From assembly GCA_965232455.1 (NCBI GenBank), contig OZ246981.1, positions 2,232,001 through 2,296,000 on the forward strand: a stretch of DNA of 64,000 nucleotides, written 5' to 3'. Position 1 is the stretch's first letter, and every line of letters starts with the position of its first letter. Below are positions 15,887 to 24,587 of this stretch, piece by piece. The notes below the pieces were generated by a model. The model saw only the letters and a list, made by a program, of their open reading frames with translations, searched no databases and was not told the origin of the DNA. Source of the stretch: JBFGFX01 sp965232455. GTDB lineage: Bacteria > Pseudomonadota > Gammaproteobacteria > Steroidobacterales > Woeseiaceae. The position numbers were made by a program, and so were the translations under genes.

Positions 15887-17122
15887 TTAAGGCATATCCT
15901 GGCCGCCGGTGAGATATATATTTGCGCCCGAGATGAAATTGGAGTTTTCGCCCAACAGGTAGGCAACGCTCTCGGCGATGTCTTCGACGTCTACAAGCCG
16001 CCCCAGCGGCGTTTTTATTTCCTCCATGCGGAAAATCTTTTCGTTATAGTGTTGCGTCAGCTCAGTCCTCGCAAGTCCAGGCGACACCATATTTACTCTG
16101 ATATTGTCTTTGGCCCACTCTGCGGCTAGTGCCTTGGACAGTCCGAGAAGGGCGTATTTTGCGGTTACATAATGGGCCATCCCCGATGGCGGGGTATTAT
16201 TAACTACCTGTGACAAAATACTCACGATCGAACCTTTTCCGTGCAAGCACATTAGAGGATGCAGTTTTTGACTTAGACGCAAAACGCCTTTCACTTGCGT
16301 ATCGAAGTAATAGGCGAAGTTCTCCCAAGTAATTTCCGTAGCAGGAATCTGATCGAGATCCCCTATTGCAGAATTTACGAGTGCAGAAACCTGCCCGAAA
16401 TCCTCGGCCAGAATGTTGCAAAACCCGTCGATCTCCGCCTCATCACTAATATCAACCTTGAAGATGGACGCCGAACCTCCGCTTTCTTCGATATCTCTGA
16501 GCAACAGACGTGCTTGATTGTCATTTGAACGGTAGAGGATGACACAGTGGTAATCATCGTTCGCGAGTTTTCTCGATATAGCGCCGCCGACACCACGCGA
16601 TCCGCCTGATATCACTGCGACAGGTTTACCTGTTCTTGTCGGAGGGCTGCTGGCCGGTTCGTGGCTGGTTTCAAGTAATTGTGAAGTACCCCGGATTTTT
16701 ACCTTCGCAGATCCGCTAACGACGATCTTGCCAGCAGCGTTACGTATCTCTGTTGCGAGAACTATAGTCGAGGTAGCGAGGTTTCTAGCGGTGACTTTAG
16801 CCCGTACCTTAAGAGCTTCGTTAGCGAACACTGGTTTGCGGAAGGCAAGGTCCTGCGCGAGGTAGAGCGCTTGTTTCCCCGGTATTTTCATGCCCACCAG
16901 ATTTGAGAAAAGGCTCGCCAGGAGGATGCCATGGACGACACGCTCGCCGAATTCGGTTCCTGAAGCATAGTCAGCGTCGACGTGCAAAGGACTATAGTCG
17001 CCACTTAAAGTTGCAAAGTTGTCTACATCCCCAAGCGAGAACGTCCGTTCAATTTCAAACAGATCGCCTATAGCGATATCTTCGATGCTTAAGTCGCTGG
17101 CCTTTGTTTGTTTTGGTGCCAT
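15887..17122 (-). CDS. MaoC dehydratase - short-chain reductase fusion
   Basis: A 411-residue two-domain enzyme. Residues 10-145 are a hot-dog MaoC/R-specific hydratase domain with Asp42 and His47 in GDYSPLHVDADYA. After a Ser/Pro-rich linker (150-165), residues 167-408 are a FabG-like SDR with ISGGSRGVGG at 171-180 and Tyr318-x3-Lys322 in AHYVTAKYA. Together the domains could hydrate an enoyl-ACP and oxidise or reduce the 3-hydroxy/3-keto position. The ACP gene lies just upstream (19 bp), so the substrate is probably carried by that ACP. No ketosynthase is nearby, which argues against chain elongation. It most likely makes or reshapes a short hydroxyacyl group for sugar decoration (inference). 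Confidence 0.85.
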   Translation of the reverse strand: MAPKQTKASDLSIEDIAIGDLFEIERTFSLGDVDNFATLSGDYSPLHVDADYASGTEFGERVVHGILLASLFSNLVGMKIPGKQALYLAQDLAFRKPVFANEALKVRAKVTARNLATSTIVLATEIRNAAGKIVVSGSAKVKIRGTSQLLETSHEPASSPPTRTGKPVAVISGGSRGVGGAISRKLANDDYHCVILYRSNDNQARLLLRDIEESGGSASIFKVDISDEAEIDGFCNILAEDFGQVSALVNSAIGDLDQIPATEITWENFAYYFDTQVKGVLRLSQKLHPLMCLHGKGSIVSILSQVVNNTPPSGMAHYVTAKYALLGLSKALAAEWAKDNIRVNMVSPGLARTELTQHYNEKIFRMEEIKTPLGRLVDVEDIAESVAYLLGENSNFISGANIYLTGGQDMP

Positions 17123-17141
17123 AGTCTTTCCGGGTGCTTAC

Positions 17142-17378
17142 CTAATACTTTTGCTCAATGACCGAAATTATGTCGTAAACAGAAGTCATTTCCTCAATCT
17201 CCGATATATCAAACGACAAGTTCAATTCGTCTTCGAGCGCAAGAACGAGCGAGATATGATTCGCCGAATCCCAGTCCTGAACCCCGTCCATGGAGGTATC
17301 ATCATCAACGACTGAAACATCCAGACCAAGTACATCCGCTAACGTCTGTCTTACAATGTGATGGAGATGTTCGGACAT
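17142..17378 (-). CDS. Acyl carrier protein
   Basis: A 78-residue acidic ACP. The phosphopantetheine attachment site is Ser38 in DWDSANHISLV (the D-S-x motif with a preceding W-D, as in ACPs linked to FkbH-type loaders). It lies 19 bp after the FkbH-like gene and 19 bp before the MaoC-SDR gene. It therefore probably carries the acyl unit loaded by the former and modified by the latter before transfer by the AAC(3)-like enzyme. It is distinct from the second ACP at 33.6 kb. It needs a phosphopantetheinyl transferase encoded elsewhere. Confidence 0.92.
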   Translation of the reverse strand: MSEHLHHIVRQTLADVLGLDVSVVDDDTSMDGVQDWDSANHISLVLALEDELNLSFDISEIEEMTSVYDIISVIEQKY

Positions 17379-17397
17379 TGATTCGATATCCTATTGA

Positions 17398-19281
17398 CTA
17401 TGAGCCGGTTTGGTCAGTTACGAGAAACCAGGCAGGGAATTCGGCGTCCGAGCTACCCACGGGCAGGCGCCACCGCGTACCTTCCGCGTCGCTGGAAACT
17501 TTTTCAAATCCGAAGTCTTCAAATACGCTGCGGACCGGAATATTTTTTTTGGTGAAGCTGATTCTTCCCTCAAGGGAGGACAGCTTTTTCATACGGGCTT
17601 GATTGTAAAGAAAAGCAAGCATCGCACTTTCAACCGTTCGTCCAATAACCCGGCAACTGAGGAGAAATGTATCTATGACCAAAGCGTCATCTCGAATGTT
17701 CGCGAACGAAAGGCCGACAATCCCGTTATCTCCGAATTTATCTTTTACAGACACATTGTAAAGGAACCAATTCCGGTCGCCCATCATCGATTCAATCATT
17801 GCTTCTGAGTAGCGATGGGTTGTCGCATTCATTTGATTGGTTTTCTGAGTCAGCTGCGCAGTACGACGAATACTTTTGTCACCGACGTTCTCGAACAATA
17901 TCTCCATTTGCAACTTGCGATAGAAGTCGTCGACATTGGGTACGCTATCCCTTAATGATTCTGCATCGGCCCGTTGCCTGTAGAGAGCCGTTCTGTGTGC
18001 GTCTTCCGACGATTCCTCGAGCGCATCGAAAAAACCGTCTCCAAACAAAAGGCTGGCGTACTTTTCAGGATGTGATGGAAATCTAATGACTTCAACCGTG
18101 GGTAAGCTATCCTTTACTTGTTCACACTCAACGGGATTGTCATCGATGAACACCATATGTTCGAGTCCGATGTTGAGATTTTTGGATATCTCAAGCAGGG
18201 AGTAGGATTTTTCACGCCAATGAATTTGCTTGTCCGAGAAGTCCGAAAGTTTCAGCACCATGTGTTTGTTAGTTTCGAATGCCTCTTCAACATCGCTGAC
18301 GTTGTTCTTGCTAGCAATGGCTAACAATATGCCTCGGTTCTTGAGACCAAGCAGAGCCTCCTGGAAGGCTCTGAACGCATTGCCTGGATACTCCGGACCA
18401 ATATCTATGTTGTCAGGTCCGTCTTCTCCCAATATGCCACCCCACAATGTATTGTCCAAGTCCACGACCAGGCACTTCTTTGCGCCGCCAAATAGTATCC
18501 GCGCCATTTTGGCAAACTCATTTGCAATCACAGTGAACATTTTCTTGCTAACGGGTGCCTGAGCGTAAAAATTCATCCTTTCGTCACGCCAGCTAAATCC
18601 ACCATGATGGGCGACCAACGCATCGTAGTCCAACACATAAATACCGCGATGTTCGCTAGCCAGTTGAGTTAGCTGAGAGTTGATCTCCCGTATTTGCGGC
18701 CTGACTCCGTAGGTGGAGTTTGAGTCTCCAACACCTAGCCCTGGGTAGGTCGGAGGCGCCAGGTTTTGAACGATGACGGCGGAAGAGCTTGTTTTACGAA
18801 ACGTTGTTATCAATTGGCGAAATTCAGTAATGGTATCTTCGGCCAGCTCCGCGCTTCCGAAAGATGCATGCTTGTACAGAGGAGGACACAAATGCTCACC
18901 TTCCACCGAGAGCAAAACGATATCCGGCTTGAATGCGTATAACGAACTTGATGGGTTAAGTATTTCCTGTCGGAACTGGTTAAAAGGCGGCTCGTAGATA
19001 TCCAAAACCATTTCGTTGCGAAAGAAACCCAAATACAGAGCATCCCTCATGAATTCGATAGAGTAGGAAGCCAGGAGGGCCAGCCGAACGTGCTTCATAT
19101 TCTCGAAATTGTCGGCGTGCGCTTTAACACCTCTTACGAGGTAACGAATTAATGCCAAGGAGGTATTTTCTGCCAGAAGCGCGTCTGCACTGGCCTTGGT
19201 GGCCCAATAATCTCCAGCTTCACATGCGGAAGAAAATTTCGTCCTTAATTCATCGATTTCTGACTTTGATCTAGCTGTCAT
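17398..19281 (-). CDS. FkbH-like HAD-IIIC family protein (glyceryl-ACP synthase type)
   Basis: A 627-residue protein with the full FkbH layout. An SGNH-like N-terminal domain is followed by a HAD domain beginning about residue 270 (CLVVDLDNTLWGGILGEDG with the D-x-D-x-T nucleophile block, then LLAIASKNN and MVFIDDNPVECEQVK). The C-terminal GNAT-like domain contains NQMNATTHRYSE and GDNGIVGLSF. Known FkbH homologues move a glyceryl group from 1,3-bisphosphoglycerate onto an ACP, dephosphorylating it; HAD-IIIC relatives also occur in sugar-acylation clusters. The ATG at 19281 overlaps the upstream acyltransferase stop by 11 bp; an ATG at 19293 and a TTG at 19302 are alternatives. The adjacent ACP is its natural partner. 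Confidence 0.88.
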   Translation of the reverse strand: MTARSKSEIDELRTKFSSACEAGDYWATKASADALLAENTSLALIRYLVRGVKAHADNFENMKHVRLALLASYSIEFMRDALYLGFFRNEMVLDIYEPPFNQFRQEILNPSSSLYAFKPDIVLLSVEGEHLCPPLYKHASFGSAELAEDTITEFRQLITTFRKTSSSAVIVQNLAPPTYPGLGVGDSNSTYGVRPQIREINSQLTQLASEHRGIYVLDYDALVAHHGGFSWRDERMNFYAQAPVSKKMFTVIANEFAKMARILFGGAKKCLVVDLDNTLWGGILGEDGPDNIDIGPEYPGNAFRAFQEALLGLKNRGILLAIASKNNVSDVEEAFETNKHMVLKLSDFSDKQIHWREKSYSLLEISKNLNIGLEHMVFIDDNPVECEQVKDSLPTVEVIRFPSHPEKYASLLFGDGFFDALEESSEDAHRTALYRQRADAESLRDSVPNVDDFYRKLQMEILFENVGDKSIRRTAQLTQKTNQMNATTHRYSEAMIESMMGDRNWFLYNVSVKDKFGDNGIVGLSFANIRDDALVIDTFLLSCRVIGRTVESAMLAFLYNQARMKKLSSLEGRISFTKKNIPVRSVFEDFGFEKVSSDAEGTRWRLPVGSSDAEFPAWFLVTDQTGS

Positions 19282-20122
19282 AGCAAAAAACATTCTGCGC
19301 AATTAGTTGCTGATAGGCCTTAACAATATCGTCTGCCCTAATGAGAGCGACTTTAAGAGTCCCGAGCTTCAGGTGTTTCCAGTGGCCGTTAATCCTCAGC
19401 TGATGCTGCAGAGGTGAAAGACTCCTGCTTCGAGAGACGGCCTGGTCATATAGGCGTGTATTTATGACTCTTTCATCCCCGTTGTCTCCCGTGAACACGA
19501 CTGTATGATGATCTTCTGTAAAAGGGGACCGCGGCATGTTTTCCTCGAAACGCTCCTCAAGATAGTGGAAGAAAGTGAGCACCTCGATTCCGGTCCCTAG
19601 CAGCAAGAACTTACCACCACGCTCGGTCAACTTGTCGAAAGGACTGTGTTTCCCACAAGGTGTGGTCGCTTTTTCGTGGCCGGAAATAAAAAAGTCTGCA
19701 AGTGGGCCGTTTGCGAGAATCGGATGAGTCGGATGGGAGCTACGTCGGGTGTCCGGGTCCCTGCGAAAGAGTTCCGTCAACAATCCCATCGCTGAAGGGG
19801 TCTTGCAAAGGTCGAATTTCTTTCCCGACGTAATATACCGAAGTGCAGAATCTTTGAAGGGCATCGATGGCATCAGTATGGTGCCCGTTGCTCCAATAAC
19901 CTGCCGGATAGATTCGACAACGTCATAGGGTTTCCCCTGGAACCCCAAAAATTGATCATAGGAAGAGTGCACGAAAACATTGTCTGACTCTGACAATCCC
20001 AGCTTCGACAGGATGATAATCAGGTCATCTCTTCCATATGACATAAATCTGCGGTGGTAGCCTACCGTTATTTTTTTGACGGTGTTCTTTAGAGTTTTTT
20101 TTAAGTTGGTTACCCTGGACAT
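19271..20122 (-). CDS. AAC(3)-family N-acyltransferase
   Basis: A 283-residue member of the aminoglycoside 3-N-acetyltransferase fold. Typical blocks are DNVFVHSSYDQFLGF, GTILMPSMPF, TRRSSHPTHPILANGP and TPCGKHSPFDKL. It is not near any resistance gene. Homologues in glycan loci acylate amino sugars, using acyl-CoA or acyl-ACP donors. It overlaps the FkbH gene and so is first in the FkbH-ACP-MaoC/SDR operon, pointing to transfer of an ACP-bound hydroxyacyl or glyceryl group to an amino sugar of the repeat unit (inference). Antibiotic resistance is unlikely from context. Confidence 0.85.
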   Translation of the reverse strand: MSRVTNLKKTLKNTVKKITVGYHRRFMSYGRDDLIIILSKLGLSESDNVFVHSSYDQFLGFQGKPYDVVESIRQVIGATGTILMPSMPFKDSALRYITSGKKFDLCKTPSAMGLLTELFRRDPDTRRSSHPTHPILANGPLADFFISGHEKATTPCGKHSPFDKLTERGGKFLLLGTGIEVLTFFHYLEERFEENMPRSPFTEDHHTVVFTGDNGDERVINTRLYDQAVSRSRSLSPLQHQLRINGHWKHLKLGTLKVALIRADDIVKAYQQLIAQNVFCYDS

Positions 20123-20484
20123 TAGTTTCAGACAGGTTGATTATGAGTCGAAATGGGGTTTGATAGTGCTTCCGCTACTTCTGATTCTGTCACGGCCTGC
20201 GTGAACATTGAGGGTACCGCCAAGTCACCCATGTCCGCTAGCATGTTCACGATTATCCTCCGCAGATACTAATTGTAGCCGCTAATACTATCGCGGGTGT
20301 CTTTATGATTGCGACCAAAAAGTGTGCCTTTGCTGATGCCCAACCGCAAGCAGCTGTACAGCTCGAATGATGCCGAGCTGATCGCCATCCGATCAGCAGG
20401 AACATCTCGATCTGTGTCGGGAGTCGGTGAGCTTGCCGAGATGGCCGTCTGGAGCGATCCGCCAAGCCATTAGTCCATTGATTT
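20123..20484. other. Intergenic region, no recognised gene
   Basis: 362 bp between the AAC(3)-like gene and the SGNH gene, both on the minus strand, so it must hold the promoter of the acyl-decoration operon. A 9-bp inverted repeat CGTGAACAT (20200-20208) / ATGTTCACG (20243-20251) is the only clear structure. The short open frames here show no family signal. Confidence 0.5.
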
Positions 20485-21660
20485 CTAGTCGCTGGAAAAC
20501 ACGTTCTGCTGCAATACGCTGACTATACCTCTAGCCAGGATCGCATGTCCTTCGACGTTTGGGTGGCTGTCTGCGGGTGAGTTTATCAGTAGGCCAACAT
20601 CGCGTCCGCTAAACCACGGTAGCGCATCGCCGTAATGAAAATTCATCGTGCGCGACAGCTTGGCTAATTCACGGGCAATATCGTCCTGTGGCTGTCTGGG
20701 CGCCATCCGATGCATAATTACTACGAACGGGATACCTTTGGCGTCGCAGTAATCCGAAATACCTTGCAGCGCATCGACTGATTGTTGCCATCCCTCGCTC
20801 GAAGTCGATAGATTCGATTGGACGCCCCCTTTCCTGAATTGTGCAAGGTGTGAAATCAATCGATAGGTCCAGCTTTTTCCCAAAACCAACGTAAGTACTT
20901 CCGGCGGGCTCTTGCCACGAAAAGAACGTTTTGGCTCAGGGTCAAACGATTGTTCCGGCGTCGGATCAATATCATTACTGACATATGTCAATACGACCAT
21001 GTCGGGTTGCAGCATTTCGCCGTAACGTTGCAATGTTGCGTTTTGGTTATCTGTGTTGTAACTGCCAACTCCTGTATTGATTGCTCGAACCGGCCGAGCA
21101 AGTTCGTCCTCGAGAATTCTCTCCACGCGTTCTACAAACCCGTCCTCTTGTCGGACGCCCCAGGCAAAAGTTACAGAGTCGCCCAGGAACAGGATGCGAT
21201 ATTCGTTCGGCTCTTTATCCAGTATCGGCCTATCACGCAGCCCAAGTGCGTTAGTCTGCACAGAGACCCCTTGGTAAATTCGATCCAGATTCGGCTTGTG
21301 TCGGTAGTAAGTTTCCTCATCAGCGATCTTTTCCAGATGATATCTGCCGGCATGTTCGTAGTACGAGATGCCCATCGGGTCGAGCACTCGGACCAAGAAC
21401 TCTACCAACCAAAGAGAAAATGCCAGTGATAAAACCAACAACGACAGATTGTGTCTCTTGCCGTGAGCCCATCGGTACAGCGGCCCAAACTGTGCTAGCG
21501 TAGTCAATATCGATAGTGCAGCGAACCCCGAAATAAAGGCGAAATATGTGTGCGAATAGCGAGACAGGACTTGGCTATTTTCGCTACTATGCGTTGCTAG
21601 CCAAAGTGTCAGACTCCATAAACCGATAGAAGCGATTGCCAACATGGCCCGAAACCACAC
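20485..21660 (-). CDS. Membrane-anchored SGNH/GDSL hydrolase-like protein
   Basis: A 391-residue protein with three membrane helices in the first 115 residues and then an extracytoplasmic SGNH domain. ILFLGDSVTFAWGVRQEDG holds the Ser, INTGVGSYNTDNQ the Gly block, LTYVSNDIDPTP the Asn, and SPADSHPNVEGHAI the Asp-x-His pair. All four SGNH blocks are intact, unlike the 4.6-kb paralogue. It probably adds or removes acyl groups on the polymer at the periplasmic face. The GTG at 21660 is chosen because GGAGG sits eight bases upstream; a TTG frame start 99 bases earlier lacks this. It is divergent from the carbamoyltransferase gene across about 130 bp. Confidence 0.8.
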   Translation of the reverse strand: MWFRAMLAIASIGLWSLTLWLATHSSENSQVLSRYSHTYFAFISGFAALSILTTLAQFGPLYRWAHGKRHNLSLLVLSLAFSLWLVEFLVRVLDPMGISYYEHAGRYHLEKIADEETYYRHKPNLDRIYQGVSVQTNALGLRDRPILDKEPNEYRILFLGDSVTFAWGVRQEDGFVERVERILEDELARPVRAINTGVGSYNTDNQNATLQRYGEMLQPDMVVLTYVSNDIDPTPEQSFDPEPKRSFRGKSPPEVLTLVLGKSWTYRLISHLAQFRKGGVQSNLSTSSEGWQQSVDALQGISDYCDAKGIPFVVIMHRMAPRQPQDDIARELAKLSRTMNFHYGDALPWFSGRDVGLLINSPADSHPNVEGHAILARGIVSVLQQNVFSSD

Positions 21661-21789
21661 AATTGCGCCCTCCGTTATCGATGACAATTGCCCGGAATAT
21701 TGCTTGACGTGGTGCCGTATTACAATAATATCGGCGGCCAAGGGCCGATTTTTCCTCAATAAACGACGAAACTAAGTAATTAAGTAATA

Positions 21790-23628
21790 ATGAATATACT
21801 CGGTATTTCTGCCTATTATCATGACAGCGCAGCCGCACTATTGCGTGACGGTGAGATTGTTGCAGCTGCACAGGAAGAACGGTTCACACGCAAGAAGCAC
21901 GATTCGCGTTTTCCCGAAAACGCCGTCAGATATTGTCTCGCCGAGTCCGATATCGCACTTACAGATGTCGATAGCGTGGTTTTTTACGACAAACCATTAG
22001 TCAAGTTTGAGCGACTCTTAGAGACCTACCTCAGCTATGCACCGCATGGTCTGCGTTCTTTCATTGCCGCAATGCCGGTCTGGCTAAAGGAAAAGCTATA
22101 TCTGAAAACGACGCTGAAAAGAGAATTGCAGAGTCTTGCCGGTGGAGACAAAGAACCAATCCCGGCGCTGCTGTTTGCAGAGCATCACCAATCTCACGCG
22201 GCATCCGCGTTCTACTTCAGCCCTTTCGATCGAGCGGCTGTACTTTGCCTCGACGGAGTCGGTGAATGGGCAACAACGTCGGCCTGGCTAGGTAATGGAA
22301 AATCACTGGAGGCGTTATGGGAAATTGACTTCCCGCACTCTCTTGGGCTTTTGTATTCAGCTTTCACCTATTATACAGGGTTTCGCGTCAACTCAGGCGA
22401 ATACAAGTTGATGGGCCTTGCCCCATATGGCGAGCCGAAGTACGTGGATCTGATTCTTGATAACCTGATGGATTTGAAAGCAGACGGTACATTCCGTCTG
22501 AACATGGAGTATTTCAACTATTGTACTGGCCTGACGATGACGAACAAGCGATTCGACAAGCTGTTCGGCGGCCCGCCGCGCACGGCCGAAACTATGTTAA
22601 ATCAGCGGGAAATGGACATCGCCGCATCGATTCAGGTTGTCACCGAGACCGTTGTGCTACGTCTGGCCAAAACCTTACAAGAGGAAACTGGCGAATCGAA
22701 CCTGTGTCTCGCGGGAGGAGTCGCACTAAACTGCGTAGCGAATGGCCGCATATTGCGTGAGGGACCGTTCAAAAACATCTGGATCCAACCGGCTGCTGGC
22801 GACGCCGGCGGAGCTCTGGGTGCTGCAGCGATCGTGTGGCACCAGCAGCAGGGCCAGGAGCGTACAGTCAACGGTAAAGATAAGATGCGAGGTTCGTATC
22901 TGGGCCCGTGCTTTGATGACGATGAAATACGTGAACAACTCGAGCAGCACGGCGCCGTTTTCGAGAAATTGAGCGACGAAGTTCTGTTTCCGAGACTTGC
23001 CGAAATACTCGATTCGGACAACGTCGTCGGCTGGTTTCAGGGGCGTATGGAATTCGGCCCGCGCGCGCTGGGTGGCCGTTCGATTATCGGTGATCCTCGG
23101 AGCAGTAAAATGCAGTCGGTCATGAATTTGAAAATCAAATATCGCGAATCGTTCCGGCCATTCGCCCCATCGGTGCTCGCTGAACGGGTGTCGGACTACT
23201 TCGAGCAGGACGTTGAAAGCCCCTACATGCTGATTGTTGCCCCGGTCCAAAAAAAGCTGCGGGTAGAAATGACCGATGAACAAAAGAACTTGTTCGGAAT
23301 TGAGAAGCTAAACGTAAAACGTTCTGAGTTACCGGCGATAACTCATGTTGACTACTCAGCGCGGGTACAAACTGTGCACAGAGACACGAATCCCCGATAT
23401 TACGACCTGCTCACCGCGTTTGATGCATTAACCGGATGCGGTGTGTTGGTTAATACGTCATTCAACGTGCGTGGTGAACCGATCGTTTGCACACCTGACG
23501 ACGCATACCGGTGTTTCATGCGAACTGAGATGGACTATCTGGTAGTAAACAATTTCTTGCTTTTCAAGAAAGATCAGCCGCACTGGGAGAAAGATGATTC
23601 CTGGAAAGATGAATTTGAATTGGATTGA
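21790..23628 (+). CDS. NodU/CmcH-family O-carbamoyltransferase
   Basis: A 612-residue carbamoyltransferase of full family length. The N-terminal Kae1-like domain starts MNILGISAYYHDSAAALL and contains EEHHQSHA-type histidines (LFAEHHQSHAASAFYF) that bind carbamoyl phosphate and metal. LCLAGGVALNCVANGRI is the ATP-binding part. The C-terminal domain has MEFGPRALGGRSIIGDPR, FRPFAPSVL and GCGVLVNTSFNVRGEPIV. It moves a carbamoyl group from carbamoyl phosphate to a sugar hydroxyl via carbamoyl-AMP. It heads a plus-strand operon with SxtJ-like and DUF5989 membrane proteins, a frequent trio in EPS loci. Confidence 0.95.
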   Translation: MNILGISAYYHDSAAALLRDGEIVAAAQEERFTRKKHDSRFPENAVRYCLAESDIALTDVDSVVFYDKPLVKFERLLETYLSYAPHGLRSFIAAMPVWLKEKLYLKTTLKRELQSLAGGDKEPIPALLFAEHHQSHAASAFYFSPFDRAAVLCLDGVGEWATTSAWLGNGKSLEALWEIDFPHSLGLLYSAFTYYTGFRVNSGEYKLMGLAPYGEPKYVDLILDNLMDLKADGTFRLNMEYFNYCTGLTMTNKRFDKLFGGPPRTAETMLNQREMDIAASIQVVTETVVLRLAKTLQEETGESNLCLAGGVALNCVANGRILREGPFKNIWIQPAAGDAGGALGAAAIVWHQQQGQERTVNGKDKMRGSYLGPCFDDDEIREQLEQHGAVFEKLSDEVLFPRLAEILDSDNVVGWFQGRMEFGPRALGGRSIIGDPRSSKMQSVMNLKIKYRESFRPFAPSVLAERVSDYFEQDVESPYMLIVAPVQKKLRVEMTDEQKNLFGIEKLNVKRSELPAITHVDYSARVQTVHRDTNPRYYDLLTAFDALTGCGVLVNTSFNVRGEPIVCTPDDAYRCFMRTEMDYLVVNNFLLFKKDQPHWEKDDSWKDEFELD

Positions 23629-23643
23629 GGGACGATCGCGAGA

Positions 23644-24051
23644 ATGATGAGCGGTGAAATTCCGGTTCTGGACAAAGCGGGACTTAGGCAATTTGGCTTG
23701 ACGACAGGAGCGATTGTCGCCGCGCTGTTTGGCCTTGCTTTCCCTTATGTTTTCGAGTTTTCGTGGCCGGTCTGGCCCTGGATTGTGTTTGCGATCCTCG
23801 GCGGCTGGGCAATTGCTGCGCCGGCCAGTCTGGGGCCTGTATATCGGGGATGGATGCGTTTTGGGATGCTTCTAGGTAAAATCACGACTCCGATTATCTT
23901 GACGCTTTTGTTTGTGATCGCGATACTCCCGGGCGCCCTGATAATGCGCTTGCTCCGCAACGATCCGATGCGGCGCAGTTTTGATGAATCTGCGAGCTAT
24001 CGTGTCGATGCGAAACAACCTTCCCCCGAGAATCTGGAAAAACCGTACTGA
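23644..24051 (+). CDS. SxtJ-family membrane protein
   Basis: A 135-residue protein with two or three membrane helices (about 17-35, 40-58 and 75-100) and a short basic/acidic tail. Size, helix pattern and position directly after a NodU-type carbamoyltransferase match the SxtJ family, first noted in saxitoxin clusters and of unknown function. It lies 15 bp after the carbamoyltransferase, and its stop overlaps the next ATG. It may anchor the carbamoyltransferase or its product to the membrane; this is a guess from constant co-occurrence. Confidence 0.8.
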   Translation: MMSGEIPVLDKAGLRQFGLTTGAIVAALFGLAFPYVFEFSWPVWPWIVFAILGGWAIAAPASLGPVYRGWMRFGMLLGKITTPIILTLLFVIAILPGALIMRLLRNDPMRRSFDESASYRVDAKQPSPENLEKPY

Positions 24052-24203
24052 TGATTGACTTAATTAAAGATCTTTGGGGCTTTATGAAAGAACGCAAGAA
24101 GTTCTGGCTTGCCCCGATTATATTCATTATGTTGTTGCTAGGCGGTCTTCTTGTTCTTACGCAAGGCTCGGCGATCGCACCGTTCATTTACACGTTGTTC
24201 TAG
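24051..24203 (+). CDS. DUF5989 small membrane protein
   Basis: A 50-residue protein whose ATG overlaps the preceding TGA. It begins MIDLIKDLWGFMKERKKFWL, followed by one strong membrane helix (residues 20-40) and an aromatic end. This is the DUF5989 pattern, almost always third in carbamoyltransferase-SxtJ-DUF5989 sets. Function is unknown; a membrane partner of the other two is likely. Confidence 0.85.
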   Translation: MIDLIKDLWGFMKERKKFWLAPIIFIMLLLGGLLVLTQGSAIAPFIYTLF

Positions 24204-24587
24204 ACTTGAAAGACGTGCTCTGGACAATGCGATATGCATTCTCCTGATCTGGCCAGACTCGAAGGTGCTGCGGCCCGCCCCTCCGTTCCAGCCGGACACT
24301 ATCTGCGCATTCTGCGCCGGCGAACGGGAGTACCGCCTGCAATCGGTGATTGCGGATAGCCCGCGCTGCGGCCAAATCTCGTTGCCGCTCTGTAGAATGT
24401 GACCGAGATCACGGAGCGCTCCACGACGCAGCACTCAACGTGTCAACTCAATGCTCACTCTACCCGCTGGCGAGTGGAGTTCCATTTATAATACGGAAGT
24501 TACTCAGTAAAAAGTGCCGGGCTGTCACGATACGCTGAAGCTTATTACGGCAACGAGGTATCTTTCGCGGTAGGCGAGGACTAGTTT
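24204..24587. other. Intergenic region before the O-antigen-ligase-like gene
   Basis: 384 bp without a recognised gene. TATAAT at 24487-24492 could be a -10 box for the next gene but has no good -35 (CCGCTG at best). The open frame across 24151-24402 has two CxxC-like Cys but is not like any family I know and overlaps DUF5989. Confidence 0.45.

Noticed and set aside
19271..20122. Possible aminoglycoside resistance gene because of the AAC(3) fold.
   Set aside because: It is coupled to FkbH and ACP genes, and no resistance or integron context is present; a sugar acylation role fits better.
24151..24402. 83-codon frame with CAFCAGE-like Cys pair after DUF5989.
   Set aside because: It overlaps the DUF5989 gene in another frame, has no ribosome site and shows no family signal.
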